A DNA stretch of 64,000 nucleotides from Haematococcus lacustris (GCA_030144725.1 JASKMD010000011.1:7336812-7400811), one strand, 5' to 3'. Shown: positions 23,372 to 34,270, numbered from the stretch's first letter. The notes: generated by a model from the letters alone, not told the origin. Numbers and translations are program-made.

Positions 23372-23800
23372 GCCGTACCTAGGAGTTGTTGTTAGGCCAG
23401 AGGTTTCGGCGGGTATTTTTGGGGCCCATGCGGGAGGCGTCGGACGGTTGCGGCAGTGTGCTTGCCTGCAGGGTAACAGCAGGCTGTAGGTGTGTGGTTG
23501 TGCAGGCTGCATGTTCATGAGTAGCGGCAGTAGGGCAACTTATAGGTGGGGCCCGAACGAGATTTTGAACCACCGAAAAGGGGTGACGTGTGACGCTGGG
23601 TCGAACAAGACAAAACGATGGGAGGTGGGGCTGCTAGGCAATAGATGCTGCAGTTACTACTGGTTCAGCCTGCTGGGAGCATGTAATAGCACCCAGCAGG
23701 TGCAGGCAGCAAGGGGTTGGGGTTGCTAGGCAGTAGCAGCAGCTGTTGTTGTTGCTTAAGCCTACTAGAACAAGGTTGTAAGTGCAGGCAGCACAAAGGT

Positions 23801-23832
<32 letters not shown>

Positions 23833-23877
23833 GGTTAGGGTTAGGGTTAGGGTTAGGGTTAGGGTTAGGGTTAGGGC
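23801..23877. repeat. interstitial telomere-type (TTAGGG)n array
   Basis: About 77 bp of GGGTTA units, around 12 copies, with one GGGTTTA unit near the left edge. It is flanked on both sides by transposon-related sequence, so it is internal and not a chromosome end in this window. The right edge abuts a copy of the core sequence found in the hAT element at 22920-23371. Confidence 0.93.
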
Positions 23878-23879
23878 AA

Positions 23880-24040
23880 TCAGGACCTCCCAACTCTGAT
23901 GTTTTGGCATGTACAGACCGTCACATGCGACCGATTGCTCCGGGAGCAGGCCGATGTCTTTAGCCCCGCGCGGCATGGCTTAAACGCGGACTCTAGTTCT
24001 GGCAGCAACCTGCAGCTGCTTCGATTGTGGTCGACAGGGT
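23880..24040. repeat. dispersed repeat shared with the hAT MITE core
   Basis: Contains CACATGCGACCGATTGCTCC, GGGAGCAGGCCGAT and CGCGGCATGGCTT in the same order and spacing as at about 23140-23215 within the 452-bp hAT element. It may be the edge of a larger related element that includes the transposase-like ORF at 24559, but no CAGTG terminus was located here. Confidence 0.6.
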
Positions 24041-24558
24041 GGTTGGGATCCGCCGGCCACCCTCAAGACATCGCGCAGTGCAGGCGTGTTGTTGGTGCTC
24101 TACGCATAGGCGCTGCTGCTAGCCCGCGAGGTGAGGTGCACGCAGCAAGTGCCACCACTCCTCGCGCCAGCACAGGTTACCCGACGAACATCTGATGATG
24201 CAGGAGTGTCCGAGTACACCACAGTACACCTACCGGGCTCTTCTTAGCTTCAGCTGCGGCTCAGCTGGAGCAGGTAGGAGTTTGCAGCCAAAACAGCTAA
24301 TCCAGCCAAAACTCAGAGAGGTTGTCCTTATTTTGTGCTGGAACCGCTGCATCAAAGCCTTATCCTACTCATATGCACAGCTGTGACAGACGAAATCTGT
24401 ATTACTCTGCAAAGCTCAGTGAGCCATGGCCTGTCAATTGCAGGAGCCCAAGCACCACTAGACCCTTCCTGCCCACAGTACCTGCCAGCAGCCCACCCTA
24501 GCAGGCCCAGCTGCCTACCACCACCTCCCAGCACCTCCTCACTGCCCTTCTGCCTGAC

Positions 24559-26295
24559 ATGCCACCCGTCCCAAAACACACGAGAGCAAGCAGAGCCAAT
24601 GGTGCAAAGACCCAGGCTGGGCATGAGGCAGCCAAGAGCATGGAGCAGCTCACCGCTGCGCATGCAACCCTCACTGTTGCACATGCCCTCAGCATTATCT
24701 TCTGGCCATGTGTCAGCCACCAGATTCACAACGCGTTGCACAAGGCAATGACAACATGGGGCAAGGCAGAGGGCTGGGGCAGACAGGGTTTGCAAGCGCA
24801 ACTAGCCCTCAGCATTGAGCAGCTGTGCAGCCCCACTAAGAAGCACTGGGACCTGCTGGGGCTCAGTGTCCAGCACTGCGCCCAACCCAGCGAGCCCTCG
24901 CAGTCTCGATGGGGCAGCTATGTAGATGCTTGCTCCTCCCTCACTCGCGTGCTCAAGCCGGTCACTGCTGCAGTCACCGGCATCATGCAACGGCAGGGCA
25001 AGGCAGCACCAGCTTGGGCAGGAGACCTGTGCTCGCTGCTGCTAGACACAGATCTCATCTGCAAGCTTATGGTGGTGGCGGTTGTGGGCCAGCAGCTCGT
25101 CATGCCTGAACTCGGGTGGGTGGCCACAGAGGGCGGCATGCACGCCTTTGAGCTTGCACGGCATGTGGAGCAGTTGTTGGACAACCTTCTGGACGCCTCA
25201 ACGCAGGACGCGGAGGAGCGCTTCCCATACATCTTCAAGCATGCTCAGGGGCTCTTTGTCGCCACAGCCCCTTCCGCTTATACAGCCGCTGGTTCCCTCC
25301 TCACAGCTGCTGCCTCCGACCCCAACCCCATGGCCTTGGAAGGACAACAATGGGCGGCTGCCAAGCCAAAGCTCGTTGTGCTCATCAACAAGCACATCCA
25401 GGCACTGTACGAGTACTTGTACGAACACAGCCAGCTATTCTTCCAGCTCCCTCACCTGCTGGCAGCCATGGGCTCTTCAAACGCTTTGTACGCACAGAAG
25501 GCAGCTGAGCAGGTGCTGAAACAACGGGACATGAGGCTGCAACAGTGGGACGTGCACCAGCGGGAAAAGCAGCAGCAACAGCAGGGGGGGCGGCGGCAGG
25601 CACCAAGCGGGCAGCAGTTGCTGCCATTCGACCCAGCCGTCTTTGACCCGCATGGCACGCTGCAGGACTTCCTTGACGACATCCTGGAGCTGGCAGTTGG
25701 CCAGCCTTGCAGTCCAGGCCTACGCACACACCTAGTGGAGTTCTTTGGGGCAGCACCCAGCTCAAACCACGCAGTGGAGTCCAGCCTGCAACACACAAAG
25801 CACGGCAACAGTGCCAAGCAGGGGCTGGATGCCATGATCGGCAGCATCAACAATAAGCTCGACCTTGGGGCACTCGCCAACATCGACTTGGCAGACTTTG
25901 AGGCTCGGCTCCTCATGCTCCGCAAGCAAATGCGTGACAAGGAGACAACCTCAGCAGACGACAACCGGGAGGCCAAGGCAGCACGCAAGACGGAGGAGTC
26001 AGTGTGCATGGTAGACGGGAACGCCAAGATGGTGTTGAACGTGCCCACCCAGGCCCCCCCGCAGCAGCTGCAGCAGGCATTCCAGCAACATGCACGGGGT
26101 GCTGACTACAGCAATATCTCAGCCAAGGAGGCAACCCGGTTCACACGCGAGCAGCTCAGGGCCTACCTCCTTTACCACAAGGTGCCGCCCAGGGATCAGC
26201 CAGTCGGCAACACCCTGGTGGCAGGCTGGCAGAAGGCCGTGCAGAAGCACATTGCTGAGCGTGGCAGCCCCACCGGGCATGGGGTGTTGCCATAG
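24559..26295 (+). CDS. hAT-like transposase (N-terminus uncertain)
   Basis: Open frame of 578 codons. The segment FWPCVSHQIHNALHKAM resembles the Cys/His 'C..H..N' block of hAT transposases, and SQSRWGSYVDACSSL the following TRWxS block of their RNase H-like catalytic region. A C-terminal segment (FTREQLRAYLLYHKVPPRDQ) resembles a SAP-like DNA-binding helix pair; this is inference. A Gln-rich linker (QREKQQQQQGGRRQ) lies near residue 340. The first codons look like linker, so upstream exons holding the N-terminal catalytic part are probably in 24050-24558 but were not resolved. There is no clear hATC dimerisation signature, and flanking inverted repeats were not found, so it may be immobile. 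Confidence 0.6.
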   Translation: MPPVPKHTRASRANGAKTQAGHEAAKSMEQLTAAHATLTVAHALSIIFWPCVSHQIHNALHKAMTTWGKAEGWGRQGLQAQLALSIEQLCSPTKKHWDLLGLSVQHCAQPSEPSQSRWGSYVDACSSLTRVLKPVTAAVTGIMQRQGKAAPAWAGDLCSLLLDTDLICKLMVVAVVGQQLVMPELGWVATEGGMHAFELARHVEQLLDNLLDASTQDAEERFPYIFKHAQGLFVATAPSAYTAAGSLLTAAASDPNPMALEGQQWAAAKPKLVVLINKHIQALYEYLYEHSQLFFQLPHLLAAMGSSNALYAQKAAEQVLKQRDMRLQQWDVHQREKQQQQQGGRRQAPSGQQLLPFDPAVFDPHGTLQDFLDDILELAVGQPCSPGLRTHLVEFFGAAPSSNHAVESSLQHTKHGNSAKQGLDAMIGSINNKLDLGALANIDLADFEARLLMLRKQMRDKETTSADDNREAKAARKTEESVCMVDGNAKMVLNVPTQAPPQQLQQAFQQHARGADYSNISAKEATRFTREQLRAYLLYHKVPPRDQPVGNTLVAGWQKAVQKHIAERGSPTGHGVLP

Positions 26296-27890
26296 GGCTC
26301 TGCTTTGTTGCCATGGGCGTGTAGCTAATGGACAAGAGACCAGGCCTAGCTATGGAGTGTACAGACCTTGCCCTGCCATGGAGTGCTAGTATGGGGCTTT
26401 GTTGTGGCCATAAGGCAAGAGTTGCAGTTGCTCGGGAAGGTGTTCTGCTACCACATCTGCGATGGGTGCTTGCATTCCTACTAGATGTTTGCCTTTAGAT
26501 ACATGTTGCTCATCTATTGTACCCAACGAGTGGGGTATGCACGTTGTGGCATGCACCTACGGCATGGATTGATGTTGAAGCAAAAGCTGCAGTTCGTTAA
26601 CAAACTCTACTGTCAGGGGCCTTTGCTATGGAGTGTAGAGGCCTAGGGAGTGTAGAGGCCTAGAGAGTGCAGCAGGTCATGGCACCGTGGACCGAAGCAC
26701 ATGTCTCGGTGGTGATGTCCCAAAACGACGTAGCGACACAACGAAGGCTTCGCACCTACGCATATGCTCTTGCTACATTGAACAAAGCACATAACCAGGG
26801 GAACGAGCAGAAAAGGCTCAAGTATGAAGAGTCCCGCGGTCAGTTTGAGGCCAGGCCACATAGTGTGAAGGGTGCATGTAGTGTCTTAATGAACCGCTAG
26901 AGCATACAACCACTCCGTCTCTCGCTTGACAGCGCGAGCGACACAAATGACGAGTGAAAGCTAATAGATGTTAAGAAATATGCGGCTGTTCTAGACGCAG
27001 CATCAGCAGTGGTGTGGGTGCGTTAAAGAAGCATTTCAGCTTCTTAGCTTTCAAACTCGCGATTCCGGCCATCGCACCACAAAGCGCGACTGCACACAAA
27101 CTTGCGTTTGCTTCATCACGGCGTCATTAAGAAGGTCGAGGGTGGAGGAGGCGTGCATGGTGATATCTGCCCACAAATTGTAGGCCGGGTTCACGCCTAA
27201 GCAGTGCATCATATACATAGTCATGGACGCTCAGGACAACCATAGCGTGTAGCCAAGCGAGCCCTCTACATACTGATGTGCTTCGTTGATTAATCCGCAA
27301 ACTGTGCGAGAAATAAACCGCGTGAAACGGACACACCCCCTTTTCAAGGGGGTTGGGAGGCCCTGACTTACAACTATGCTTCGTTTCCAACATGTAAGAG
27401 AACCCCCAAGACAAACCAGCTCGTCTCGTCCTGCCAACAAGAGCTACAAGCAACGTCATGCCTACACACGAGTAATAAAGAACAACGAGAACGGGCAGTT
27501 CCCTCTACCCAATAATAATAACTTCATTCCAGTGCATGAGCAGCCCACACACCAAGCACACAGCCACGCCCCTTTCACACCATGGTCTGTGGGCCTAGCC
27601 AAGCATGCAGACAGCTCATGCACAGCCTTGTTACTATTTCTCCCTGCCTTCCAATTTGTTGACGATGGCAGCATACATTCTGTACCCTGACTACACAGCT
27701 GGCCCCACACCATGCCAAGCAGATGCCAAGATCTTTGTGGTCTGAGATGGCTGCAGCCCCGAATGCAGAGCCTCCATCCCAGCCCGCTTCATGGAGAGGC
27801 ACAATGAGTAGCCACATAGACCCTGTTGGCCTCCCTTGGAGGGATCAGTGGTAGGGAGGGAGAGAGCAGTAGCCAGCTGTGAGAGCCTGC
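26296..27890. other. no supportable gene
   Basis: About 1.6 kb following the hAT-like ORF. It contains short open frames only (up to about 110 codons) and a small hairpin, CCCCCTTTT/AAGGGGG, near 27338. The sequence GGGAGGCCCTGAC at 27355 is the complement of GTCAGGGCCTCCC in the 452-bp hAT element, which may mark another element fragment. Confidence 0.4.
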
Positions 27891-28088
27891 TCAGCTCAAC
27901 CCCTTCAACCACCTCCTTGACTGGCTCTCACTCCGACCAAGGACTGCCACAGCACGGGCCTTCTCTTGCAACTGAGTGATGAATGTGTCAGCACATGATG
28001 CCACATCACACCCTGGTCCCAGTGGCTCCCCAAACTGAAGAGGCCTGCTCCCAGAAGTAGCATCAGGGCTGTGTAATCCTGCTGCCAC
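27891..28088 (-). CDS. short unrecognised exon-like ORF
   Basis: A 65-codon frame, extendable upstream as RALKKAIVAAGLHSPDATSG, ending SESQSRRWLKGLS and a stop. Composition is protein-like but no family was recognised. It lies just downstream, on the same strand, of the 28159-28494 frame, and the two may be exons of one gene: a CTCTAG acceptor-like site lies at about 28105. The junction phase could not be made to fit. Confidence 0.3.
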   Translation of the reverse strand: MAAGLHSPDATSGSRPLQFGEPLGPGCDVASCADTFITQLQEKARAVAVLGRSESQSRRWLKGLS

Positions 28089-28158
28089 AATGGCCTTCTT
28101 CAGTGCCCTAGAGGGTGTAGCCGGAGTTTCCTAACGCCTCTGAACCCCTTTATGACCA

Positions 28159-28494
28159 TCATGTGCTGACATTGGAGGTATCCTTTTTTAGCACCCTTCC
28201 AGCTAGGAAGCACTCTGGATGTGTGTCCTCCAACCACTTGTTCGGCCCCTTGGCCTTGGCAGCGTCATTGACCCACTGCTGGTTAGCTTGCTGCTGCAGC
28301 TGCTCCACAGTCAAGCCCTTGACCAATCTCAGGACCTCCAGGCTGAATATGCAGTCCTTGAAGGACTCAATCTGCCAGCTGTAGTTCTTCCCCTGCCTGT
28401 GGCGCCTCTCTGGATCGACCTCTAATAACACCTTAAGGGTGACTCCAGGCTGGCCTCTGTTCCATGCATACTGGAAGGCCAGGAAGCTGGTCAC
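28159..28494 (-). CDS. unrecognised ORF, possible exon
   Basis: A 111-codon frame with protein-like composition: FLAFQYAWNRGQPGVTLKVL, WQIESFKDCIFSLEVLRLVK, GLTVEQLQQQANQQWVNDAA, ending ...KKDTSNVST. A splice acceptor-like site precedes it near 28507. It lies just downstream of the tail-anchored gene copy 1, outside the duplicated segment. No family recognised; it may be an exon with 27891-28088. Confidence 0.35.
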   Translation of the reverse strand: MTSFLAFQYAWNRGQPGVTLKVLLEVDPERRHRQGKNYSWQIESFKDCIFSLEVLRLVKGLTVEQLQQQANQQWVNDAAKAKGPNKWLEDTHPECFLAGRVLKKDTSNVST

Positions 28495-28539
28495 GGTCTT
28501 CAGCCACTCTCCCGATCCTCCTTATTTCTGTTTCTGGTG

Positions 28540-28645
28540 GCCCAGCAGGCTGGGGGCTCGGTGGCCCAGCAGGTTGGGGGCCTGGGGGCCCTGCAGGCTA
28601 GGGGCCTGGGGGCCCAGCAGGCTGTGGTCTTGGGGCCCCTGCAGG
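28540..28645. repeat. short degenerate tandem repeat (GGCCCAGCAGGCTGGGGGCC type)
   Basis: About five imperfect copies, roughly 18-28 bp apart, of GGCCC(A/T)GCAGGCT plus a G-rich spacer. On the minus strand they encode the Pro/Ala/Gly-rich tail of the copy 1 tail-anchored protein. They stop at the edge of duplication A, near 28651. Confidence 0.75.
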
Positions 28646-30914
28646 CTGGGGACCAAAAACAGCCAAAAGCAGGAATACTCCGATCACTACCACGTTCAAA
28701 ATGCCCACCACCGCCAGGATGAAATCCGCGGAGCGCGGCTGTGAGGTACCAAGCTGATAGTCCATGTTCACAGCTGGAATAAGCTGGTTAACCGCAAGAC
28801 GGTAGAGCAGCGCCTGGGGGCTGGGCACCACCACAACTGCAGCAGAACATCTACTCGACCTTGAGATGCATTGGCCCTGCACAGGCAAAGTGCATCACAC
28901 CAACACGACAGTAGATGGGCGATGTCGTGTCTGGTAAAACATTCACATCATGACAACCACCACGCCTGCCAGCTTGCACAAGCTTGCATGTCCCTGGATA
29001 AGACATACACTCAGATGCACCACATGCAGAGCAGACGTGTCTACAACCGTCAATGGTGTCATGACAACGCACCATTTAGCTGACGCCTCTCCATAATGGC
29101 GATCTGCCCATTTGCCTTGGCGATCTGCCCATTTGCCTTGGCGGCCTCCCTGTTCGCCTTGGTGGCCTCCCTGTTCGCCTTGGTGGCCTCCTCCTTCGCC
29201 TTGGTGGCCTCCTCCTTCGCCTCGGCAATCCCCTTTTCCAGCTCGAGGATTATGCTTTTCAGCTCGTCCACACCATCATGCACAGCCACCAACACTTCTG
29301 CTTGCCTTGCAAAGTGGTGAGACAAGCCAGAAGGGGTTGCAGACAGGCTGCCTGTAAAGCACACACACACAGAGGGTCATTGCACAGCTCATCACAGACC
29401 GTCACACAAACCCCTATGGACGCAAAAGTGTGAGAGGTCACTTTCAATTCGGCAGCATGTGGCATTGCATGCACACCTCGACTACAGGGCATCACGTATA
29501 CCCCGATCATCACTTCTAGACACGCATGCTCTGGCAAGCATCGCACATGCCTCTCCACACTAGACCTGTGTTACAACTATATAGCTCGCTATGCTTGCTG
29601 ATCTGCTACATAGCTCACCCCAAAGCCTTGGCTGCCCCTGCAGCCAAATCCAAGCCATGCAGCAGTTGACTATTATACCACGCCACCCTGAAGCCCCTAC
29701 GTATCCACTCACCTGCTGCGGCAGAGCTTGAAGCGCCTGCAACCATGGACAGCAAAGACAGTTTTCACCGTCAGTTCAATTGTGCGCAGCTGTAAATATA
29801 TGGATTTGCATCAAGTTGTGACAAGCAAATGCTGGACAGCGCCAAGCACATGATATGCACATGGCAGCAACATGCGGCGATGAAGCATGGTATACATGGG
29901 GGTCAGTGACAAGGATGCTTGCAAGGTTGATGAGGTTGTGAAGCAAGCCGGACAGTGCATCAGAAGCAAATCATGTCAGTATCACACTTGAGCCGCAGAT
30001 GTGATGTCTATATCTAACATGCGAGATAGCGGTGCACGGTGTAAGGTTTCAAGTGCAATGTATTGTGTGTGATGAAAGTGAATGATGCAAGGTTTCAATC
30101 GGAGTGGATGTACATTGTGATAGCAGTGCATGATGATAGCACATGCAAGTGTTGCACATGCGGTGTTTGATAGATGGCCAGAATATGTAAGTATGCATGT
30201 CATGTTGTGCAGCGTAGATGCAACGCTCAATGTATCAGTATTCTGACCATTATAACCAGTAGTTCCATGCATGTGCTGTGTAGACACTGTGGGCACATGC
30301 ATGCTTGTCAAGCTATGAGCATTTATGTGTGCGTCATGTTGTGGCGTGGCAACGTCAGGGGCACGCTGTGACATGTAATCAATACGCGGCAATGAAAGAC
30401 GGTATGTATGGGAGACATGATGGCTCTATATACGTGAGTTGGAGGTTCACACTTTGATACAGCAAGCACGTCTTTTGTGCTGGTCAGCATGCTGACCATG
30501 CCCTTGCATGCTACTGGCATGCAGCAAGTACACTGACAGCATGTGGTGCTGCTGTGCATATGCCAGGGGTGCATGTGTGCATGCTGATGCGTGAGGATTT
30601 ACGTCACGTGTGCCACCTCCTGGTCCTGCTACATTAAAGAAATTATCATACTCGCCGCCAGCGGGGGGATGCCAGATAAGGTTGGCACCATGCTCCAGCG
30701 GGAAGCTTGTGCCAACGATATCGCCATCATTGGTTTTCAACCTGCCCCCTGCCCCAAACTTCGATTCGACCAGCTTCAGCAACTCAGCAGTGTCCAGGGT
30801 ATAAATGGAGATACTTGTGGCGCTCCCTTCCTTCTTGACCTTCACCCCTGCAAGCATCAGAAGGCGTGCACAGAAACTGACACCCTTATTCACATGTACA
30901 CCACCATTCTGCAT
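28598..30914 (-). CDS. tail-anchored coiled-coil membrane protein, copy 1 (4 exons)
   Basis: Unknown family. Minus-strand exons: 30617-30914, a 24-bp microexon 29713-29736, 29073-29351 and 28598-28836; every junction is in phase 1. The N-terminal domain (about 100 residues; SISIYTLDTAELLKLVESKF, DGDIVGTSFPLEHGANLIWH) has the alternating pattern of a small beta-rich, possibly ubiquitin-like fold; that fold is a guess. A Gly/Ala/Ser linker spans the microexon. Next comes a coiled coil, AVHDGVDELKSIILELEKGI, followed by 7-residue units such as EEATKAK and REATKAN (five heptads). Last is one membrane segment near the C-terminus (FILAVVGILNVVVIGVFLLL) with an 18-residue Pro-rich tail. This predicts an N-cytosolic, tail-anchored protein of about 280 residues. 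The ATG is the first in the open frame but the true start is not proven. A close paralogue lies at 45496-47762. Confidence 0.65.
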
Positions 30915-31317
30915 GCATTAGCAGACCAGCTGTTGAGTTGCAGAGCCCAGGCTGTCCCCACACAAGACACACCACCGTGGGCAAGTCACTGGCGTATGCC
31001 TAAGACACTGATACCTGAAATGCACCCTGGTCTTGGCTAAACAGGGAGTTCAACTACTGCCTAGTTATGTACTCACACTGCATGGTCACAAAATGTTCTT
31101 TGGCCTAGAGGAGCAGCCGACCACGGTTTCTGATGTCGCGCTTCCAATGCCACCCTACAACGAGAGCAAATACAAATGCTTAGTCGCTGCAGATGCACAC
31201 GGCCTTACGCTTACAGAGGATTTTAGGCTGCTGTGTGAGGTAGGTTTTGCACATCACAAAAGCTCACCTGCGTGCTGTATCCGTGTCGTCCTGTTCGGGA
31301 AACCTAGAGCCTGGCTA
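28651..31317. repeat. duplication A, copy 1
   Basis: About 2.67 kb nearly identical to 45552-48170, in the same orientation. It includes the tail-anchored gene and the divergent exon at 31033. Differences include three 21-bp coiled-coil heptads present only here. Copy 1 ends about 105 bp before the long-TIR element at 31423. Confidence 0.93.
31033..31239 (+). CDS. possible exon divergent from the tail-anchored gene
   Basis: A 69-codon frame starting at an ATG and ending in LLCE at a GTAGGT donor-like site: MAKQGVQLLPSYVLTLHG ... VALPMPPYNESKYKCLVAAD, then AHGLTLTEDFRLL. It has protein-like composition and the same frame and donor are kept in copy 2 (47881-48087), but the copies are too similar overall for conservation to prove coding. 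It starts 118 bases from the tail-anchored gene's presumed ATG on the other strand. A CAG acceptor-like site overlaps the start, so it could be internal. Later exons not found. Confidence 0.35.
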
Positions 31318-31452
31318 TGTGCTGGTTCGGACTGACAAACAGACTGAAGCGGCCAAGCGACGAGATATAGAGTCAGCGGGCGCTCCGTGCATACCTTGAG
31401 AGCGGACAAACGTCCCCTGCCGCAATAAATTCTCCCGGTAAGTGGCTACCCC

Positions 31453-32178
31453 ATGGGGGTAGCCACCGTCACCCCCCACAGGGTAGGTTGCGCCAACCGA
31501 CCAACCGCTGCCCGCCCAGCTGCTCCTGCGAACGCGGTCTGCGCTGCAACCCACGTATCAAATCTAATCTCCGTGCTCCGCAGCCATGCTTTTCACGGGC
31601 ATATTTGCCTGCTCGCTGGCCTGGCATCAGCATCGACAGCCGCAGTGACTACCATCGTTGCAGCACCAACACAAGCAGAGCAAGCGGATGCAGCACCAGC
31701 CTCAGGAGCTAGGTCAGCGCACGATGCAGCTGTAACCCACAGCGAGCTCGTCCCCCTAACAGCTATGGCATATACAAGAAGCGGCGCCATATCCAGAGTT
31801 TGCACACCGCAGTTTGCACACCGCTCCGCCAAAATCCATGTGTTTAGCAGCACTGGAGTGAAGAAAGGCTGCAACGATTTGACAGCGTCTGGGTTGAATC
31901 TCAGCCAGATCCTAACAGATGTGGAGTTGCTGTATCCTTCCCTCTACAAGCTCATCAGCATGCTGGCAGACACGGATGCAGCCATGCGTGGTGCTGCAGC
32001 CCAATCATTGATGCGTACAGGCAGCATGTGCAGTGGTGATTTGTCTGCCATGGGAGCTAGGTGCATACTTCGCAAGCAGAAGGGTAACAAGGTAGCCAGC
32101 AAGTCAGCAAGGCAGGCGCCCAGTGCTGTAGTCACCATCAGTTCATTGCCACGTCGCAATGATGGCAGCAAGAGGTGA
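31453..32178 (+). CDS. unrecognised ORF starting in the inverted repeat
   Basis: A 241-codon frame. The first roughly 95 residues come from the terminal inverted repeat and recur, inverted, in a frame at 35849-36244. Beyond the repeat it reads AKIHVFSSTGVKKGCNDLTA, LNLSQILTDVELLYPSLYKL and ISMLADTDAAMRGAAAQSLM, ending in a basic stretch (CILRKQKGNKVASKSARQ). The latter half is protein-like and basic, so it could encode a DNA-binding element protein, but no catalytic motif or family was recognised. Confidence 0.4.
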   Translation: MGVATVTPHRVGCANRPTAARPAAPANAVCAATHVSNLISVLRSHAFHGHICLLAGLASASTAAVTTIVAAPTQAEQADAAPASGARSAHDAAVTHSELVPLTAMAYTRSGAISRVCTPQFAHRSAKIHVFSSTGVKKGCNDLTASGLNLSQILTDVELLYPSLYKLISMLADTDAAMRGAAAQSLMRTGSMCSGDLSAMGARCILRKQKGNKVASKSARQAPSAVVTISSLPRRNDGSKR

Positions 32179-32632
32179 CAATCAGCAGACCTGCATTCCC
32201 AGTAGCAGCAGGCAGCAAGCGTCGCAGCTGCCTGGCTTCACTGCCACCTCCCAGCTGTTTGGCAGCCCCCATGCACCAGCACCGCACTCGACAGGCATCG
32301 CTGCCACCTTACAGCTTTTTGGCAGCCCCCCTGCAATCCCACAGCAGCAACCAGGCACCACTGCCACGTCACAGCTTTTTGGCAGCCCGCATGCGCCAGC
32401 ACCGCAGCTGCCTGGCACTGCTGCCACCTCACAGCTGTTTGGCAGCCCCCAAGAGCCAGCACAACATCTGACAGGCGTCGCTGCCACCTTACAGCTGTTT
32501 GGCAGCCCCCCCTTGCTCCCACAGCGGCAGTTAGGCACCACTGCTACGTCACAACTGTTTGGCAGCCCACATGCGCAATGTGTCTTGGATGACATGCACG
32601 TCAGCAACAGCATTGAGAGTGCCAGACTGTAG
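32159..32632 (+). CDS. ORF with six tandem (A)TxQLFGSP repeats
   Basis: A 157-codon frame overlapping the end of the previous one in another frame. It contains six tandem units of about 66 bp (22 residues), each with the core TSQLFGSP or TLQLFGSP and a Pro/Gln-rich spacer, then ends ...DDMHVSNSIESARL. The regular retention of LFGSP while spacers vary suggests a repeated short linear motif. It may be a second exon of the 31453 gene, but no acceptable intron was found between them. Function unknown. Confidence 0.4.
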   Translation: MMAARGDNQQTCIPSSSRQQASQLPGFTATSQLFGSPHAPAPHSTGIAATLQLFGSPPAIPQQQPGTTATSQLFGSPHAPAPQLPGTAATSQLFGSPQEPAQHLTGVAATLQLFGSPPLLPQRQLGTTATSQLFGSPHAQCVLDDMHVSNSIESARL

Positions 32633-33992
32633 TGGACAAACATGCAGCTAGGAGCAGCAGCTGGGAGGCGCTTGGAGCGACAGCCAGGACTTCAGGTGAG
32701 TGCACGTGCTGTTAGGGTGTCAGCCCAGCCTGCCAAACTCTGGTCATGCATGTTCTGCCGTGGCTTGGTGGTTGCTAACATGTCATGCATGTCCTTATTC
32801 ATCTGCTTGCTGGCTGATGTTTGCTTGCAGTTGTCCATAGCTGGGGCATGACAAGAGTAGCATGGCTTGGTGTTTGCAAGCAAGGCGGTAGCGGCGTAGA
32901 GCAGCAATCAACAAGGAGCCAGCAAGGACCGTACCCTCCCCATACCCCGTACCCTCCCCCATCCCACCACCACCACTTCCAAGTCTGCCACCCACCTACC
33001 CTCCTCCCCTCTCCTCTCCCACAGCACCTAGCCGCCTATGGAGTAGCAGCCTGGAGCTGGTAGCATAGAGCAGACAGCATGGAGCGGGCAGCATGGAGCG
33101 GGTGCTGCTGCCAGTGGTGATGGTGCTGCTGCTAGTGCTGCTGCTGTTGTTGCTGCTGCTGCTTGAGCTGCTGAGCAGCCTAGTAGTAGCAACCAACCCA
33201 GTTTGGGGACGTGGGGCAGGGGCAGCAAGTCACCTACTACCCCCCCTCCCCTCACCCTCACCCCACGGCACACGCTGCAGCCCCTTCCCTACCCCACCCA
33301 GCAGCCCTTGGCGTACCAGCTTGGAGCAACAGGGATAGGTGCGCCTAGCAACAAGCTCTGCTGCTTATGGAGCATGGCCGGCTGCTTGTCTGGCTGCGGC
33401 ACATGATTGTGTGTGCAAGGGGGCATGCGGTGAGCCTGAGCCGCATGGTGAGGCTGAGTCAGGGCAGCTGCAGCAGTCATTGCAATTAGGGCGGTTGTTC
33501 AAGATCAAACAACACATGCAGCAGTACCAAGACATGTTAATCAAGGCTGAGGGCATGCACATGAGCTAGGAGGGCAGGGGCATGTGCACAACTTACCACT
33601 TGTAACACCCTTGTAATCCCTTGTAACGTGGTGGCCATGTAATGCTATCCAACCAACCGCTTATGTAATTCCTCACCATTGAGAGCTGACCTAACTTGAC
33701 TTCCAGAGTCACCTGGTCCCAACGTATGCATACCATGCATGCAACCCAGTCGAAATAGCCAAGCCAAATAGGAAGGGCCGCGCCGAAGCCTAGACTTTCC
33801 AGCCTAAACACTGCTAGCAACGCCCTGCCTCCTAGCCAACACAACTGTTGTGGTACACTTTGATGTAAGCCAACACAGTTGGTGTGGTACATTGTGATGT
33901 CAGCCTGTGTCAGACTGTGGCACACTGTGACACCACCCCGCCATACCTCTAGCTCATTACCTACATACACACAGCACCTACATACCTCGGGT

Positions 33993-34270
33993 ACCATGTT
34001 TGCAGCATTAGCGCATCACCGCGTGGTGGTGTTGTCCATACAAGGGGCATGTGGCGCACCACACCCTAGCATGTGGCTGGTTCTGGTGAGCCTCCACTAT
34101 AGGTACCATCCGTGGTGCAGCTAGCTGTGACACATTGGGTGTGGATCACTGCCAGGCCTGCAATTGCTAAGCATGACCGTGATGCATACATGCAAAGGGG
34201 GTATGTAGCAGGTGGCTACCACGTTTGCAGCATTAGCGCATCACCGCGTGGTGGTGTTGTCCATACAAGG
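33993..34270. repeat. 53-bp direct repeat pair
   Basis: Copies at 33993-34045 and 34218-34270, differing at one position (ACCATGTTTGCAGC versus ACCACGTTTGCAGC at the start; both end CCATACAAGG). They are 225 bp apart within the 4.85-kb element. Confidence 0.85.

Noticed and set aside
23801..23877. Chromosome end (telomere).
   Set aside because: The array is only about 77 bp and has unrelated sequence on both sides, so it is interstitial.
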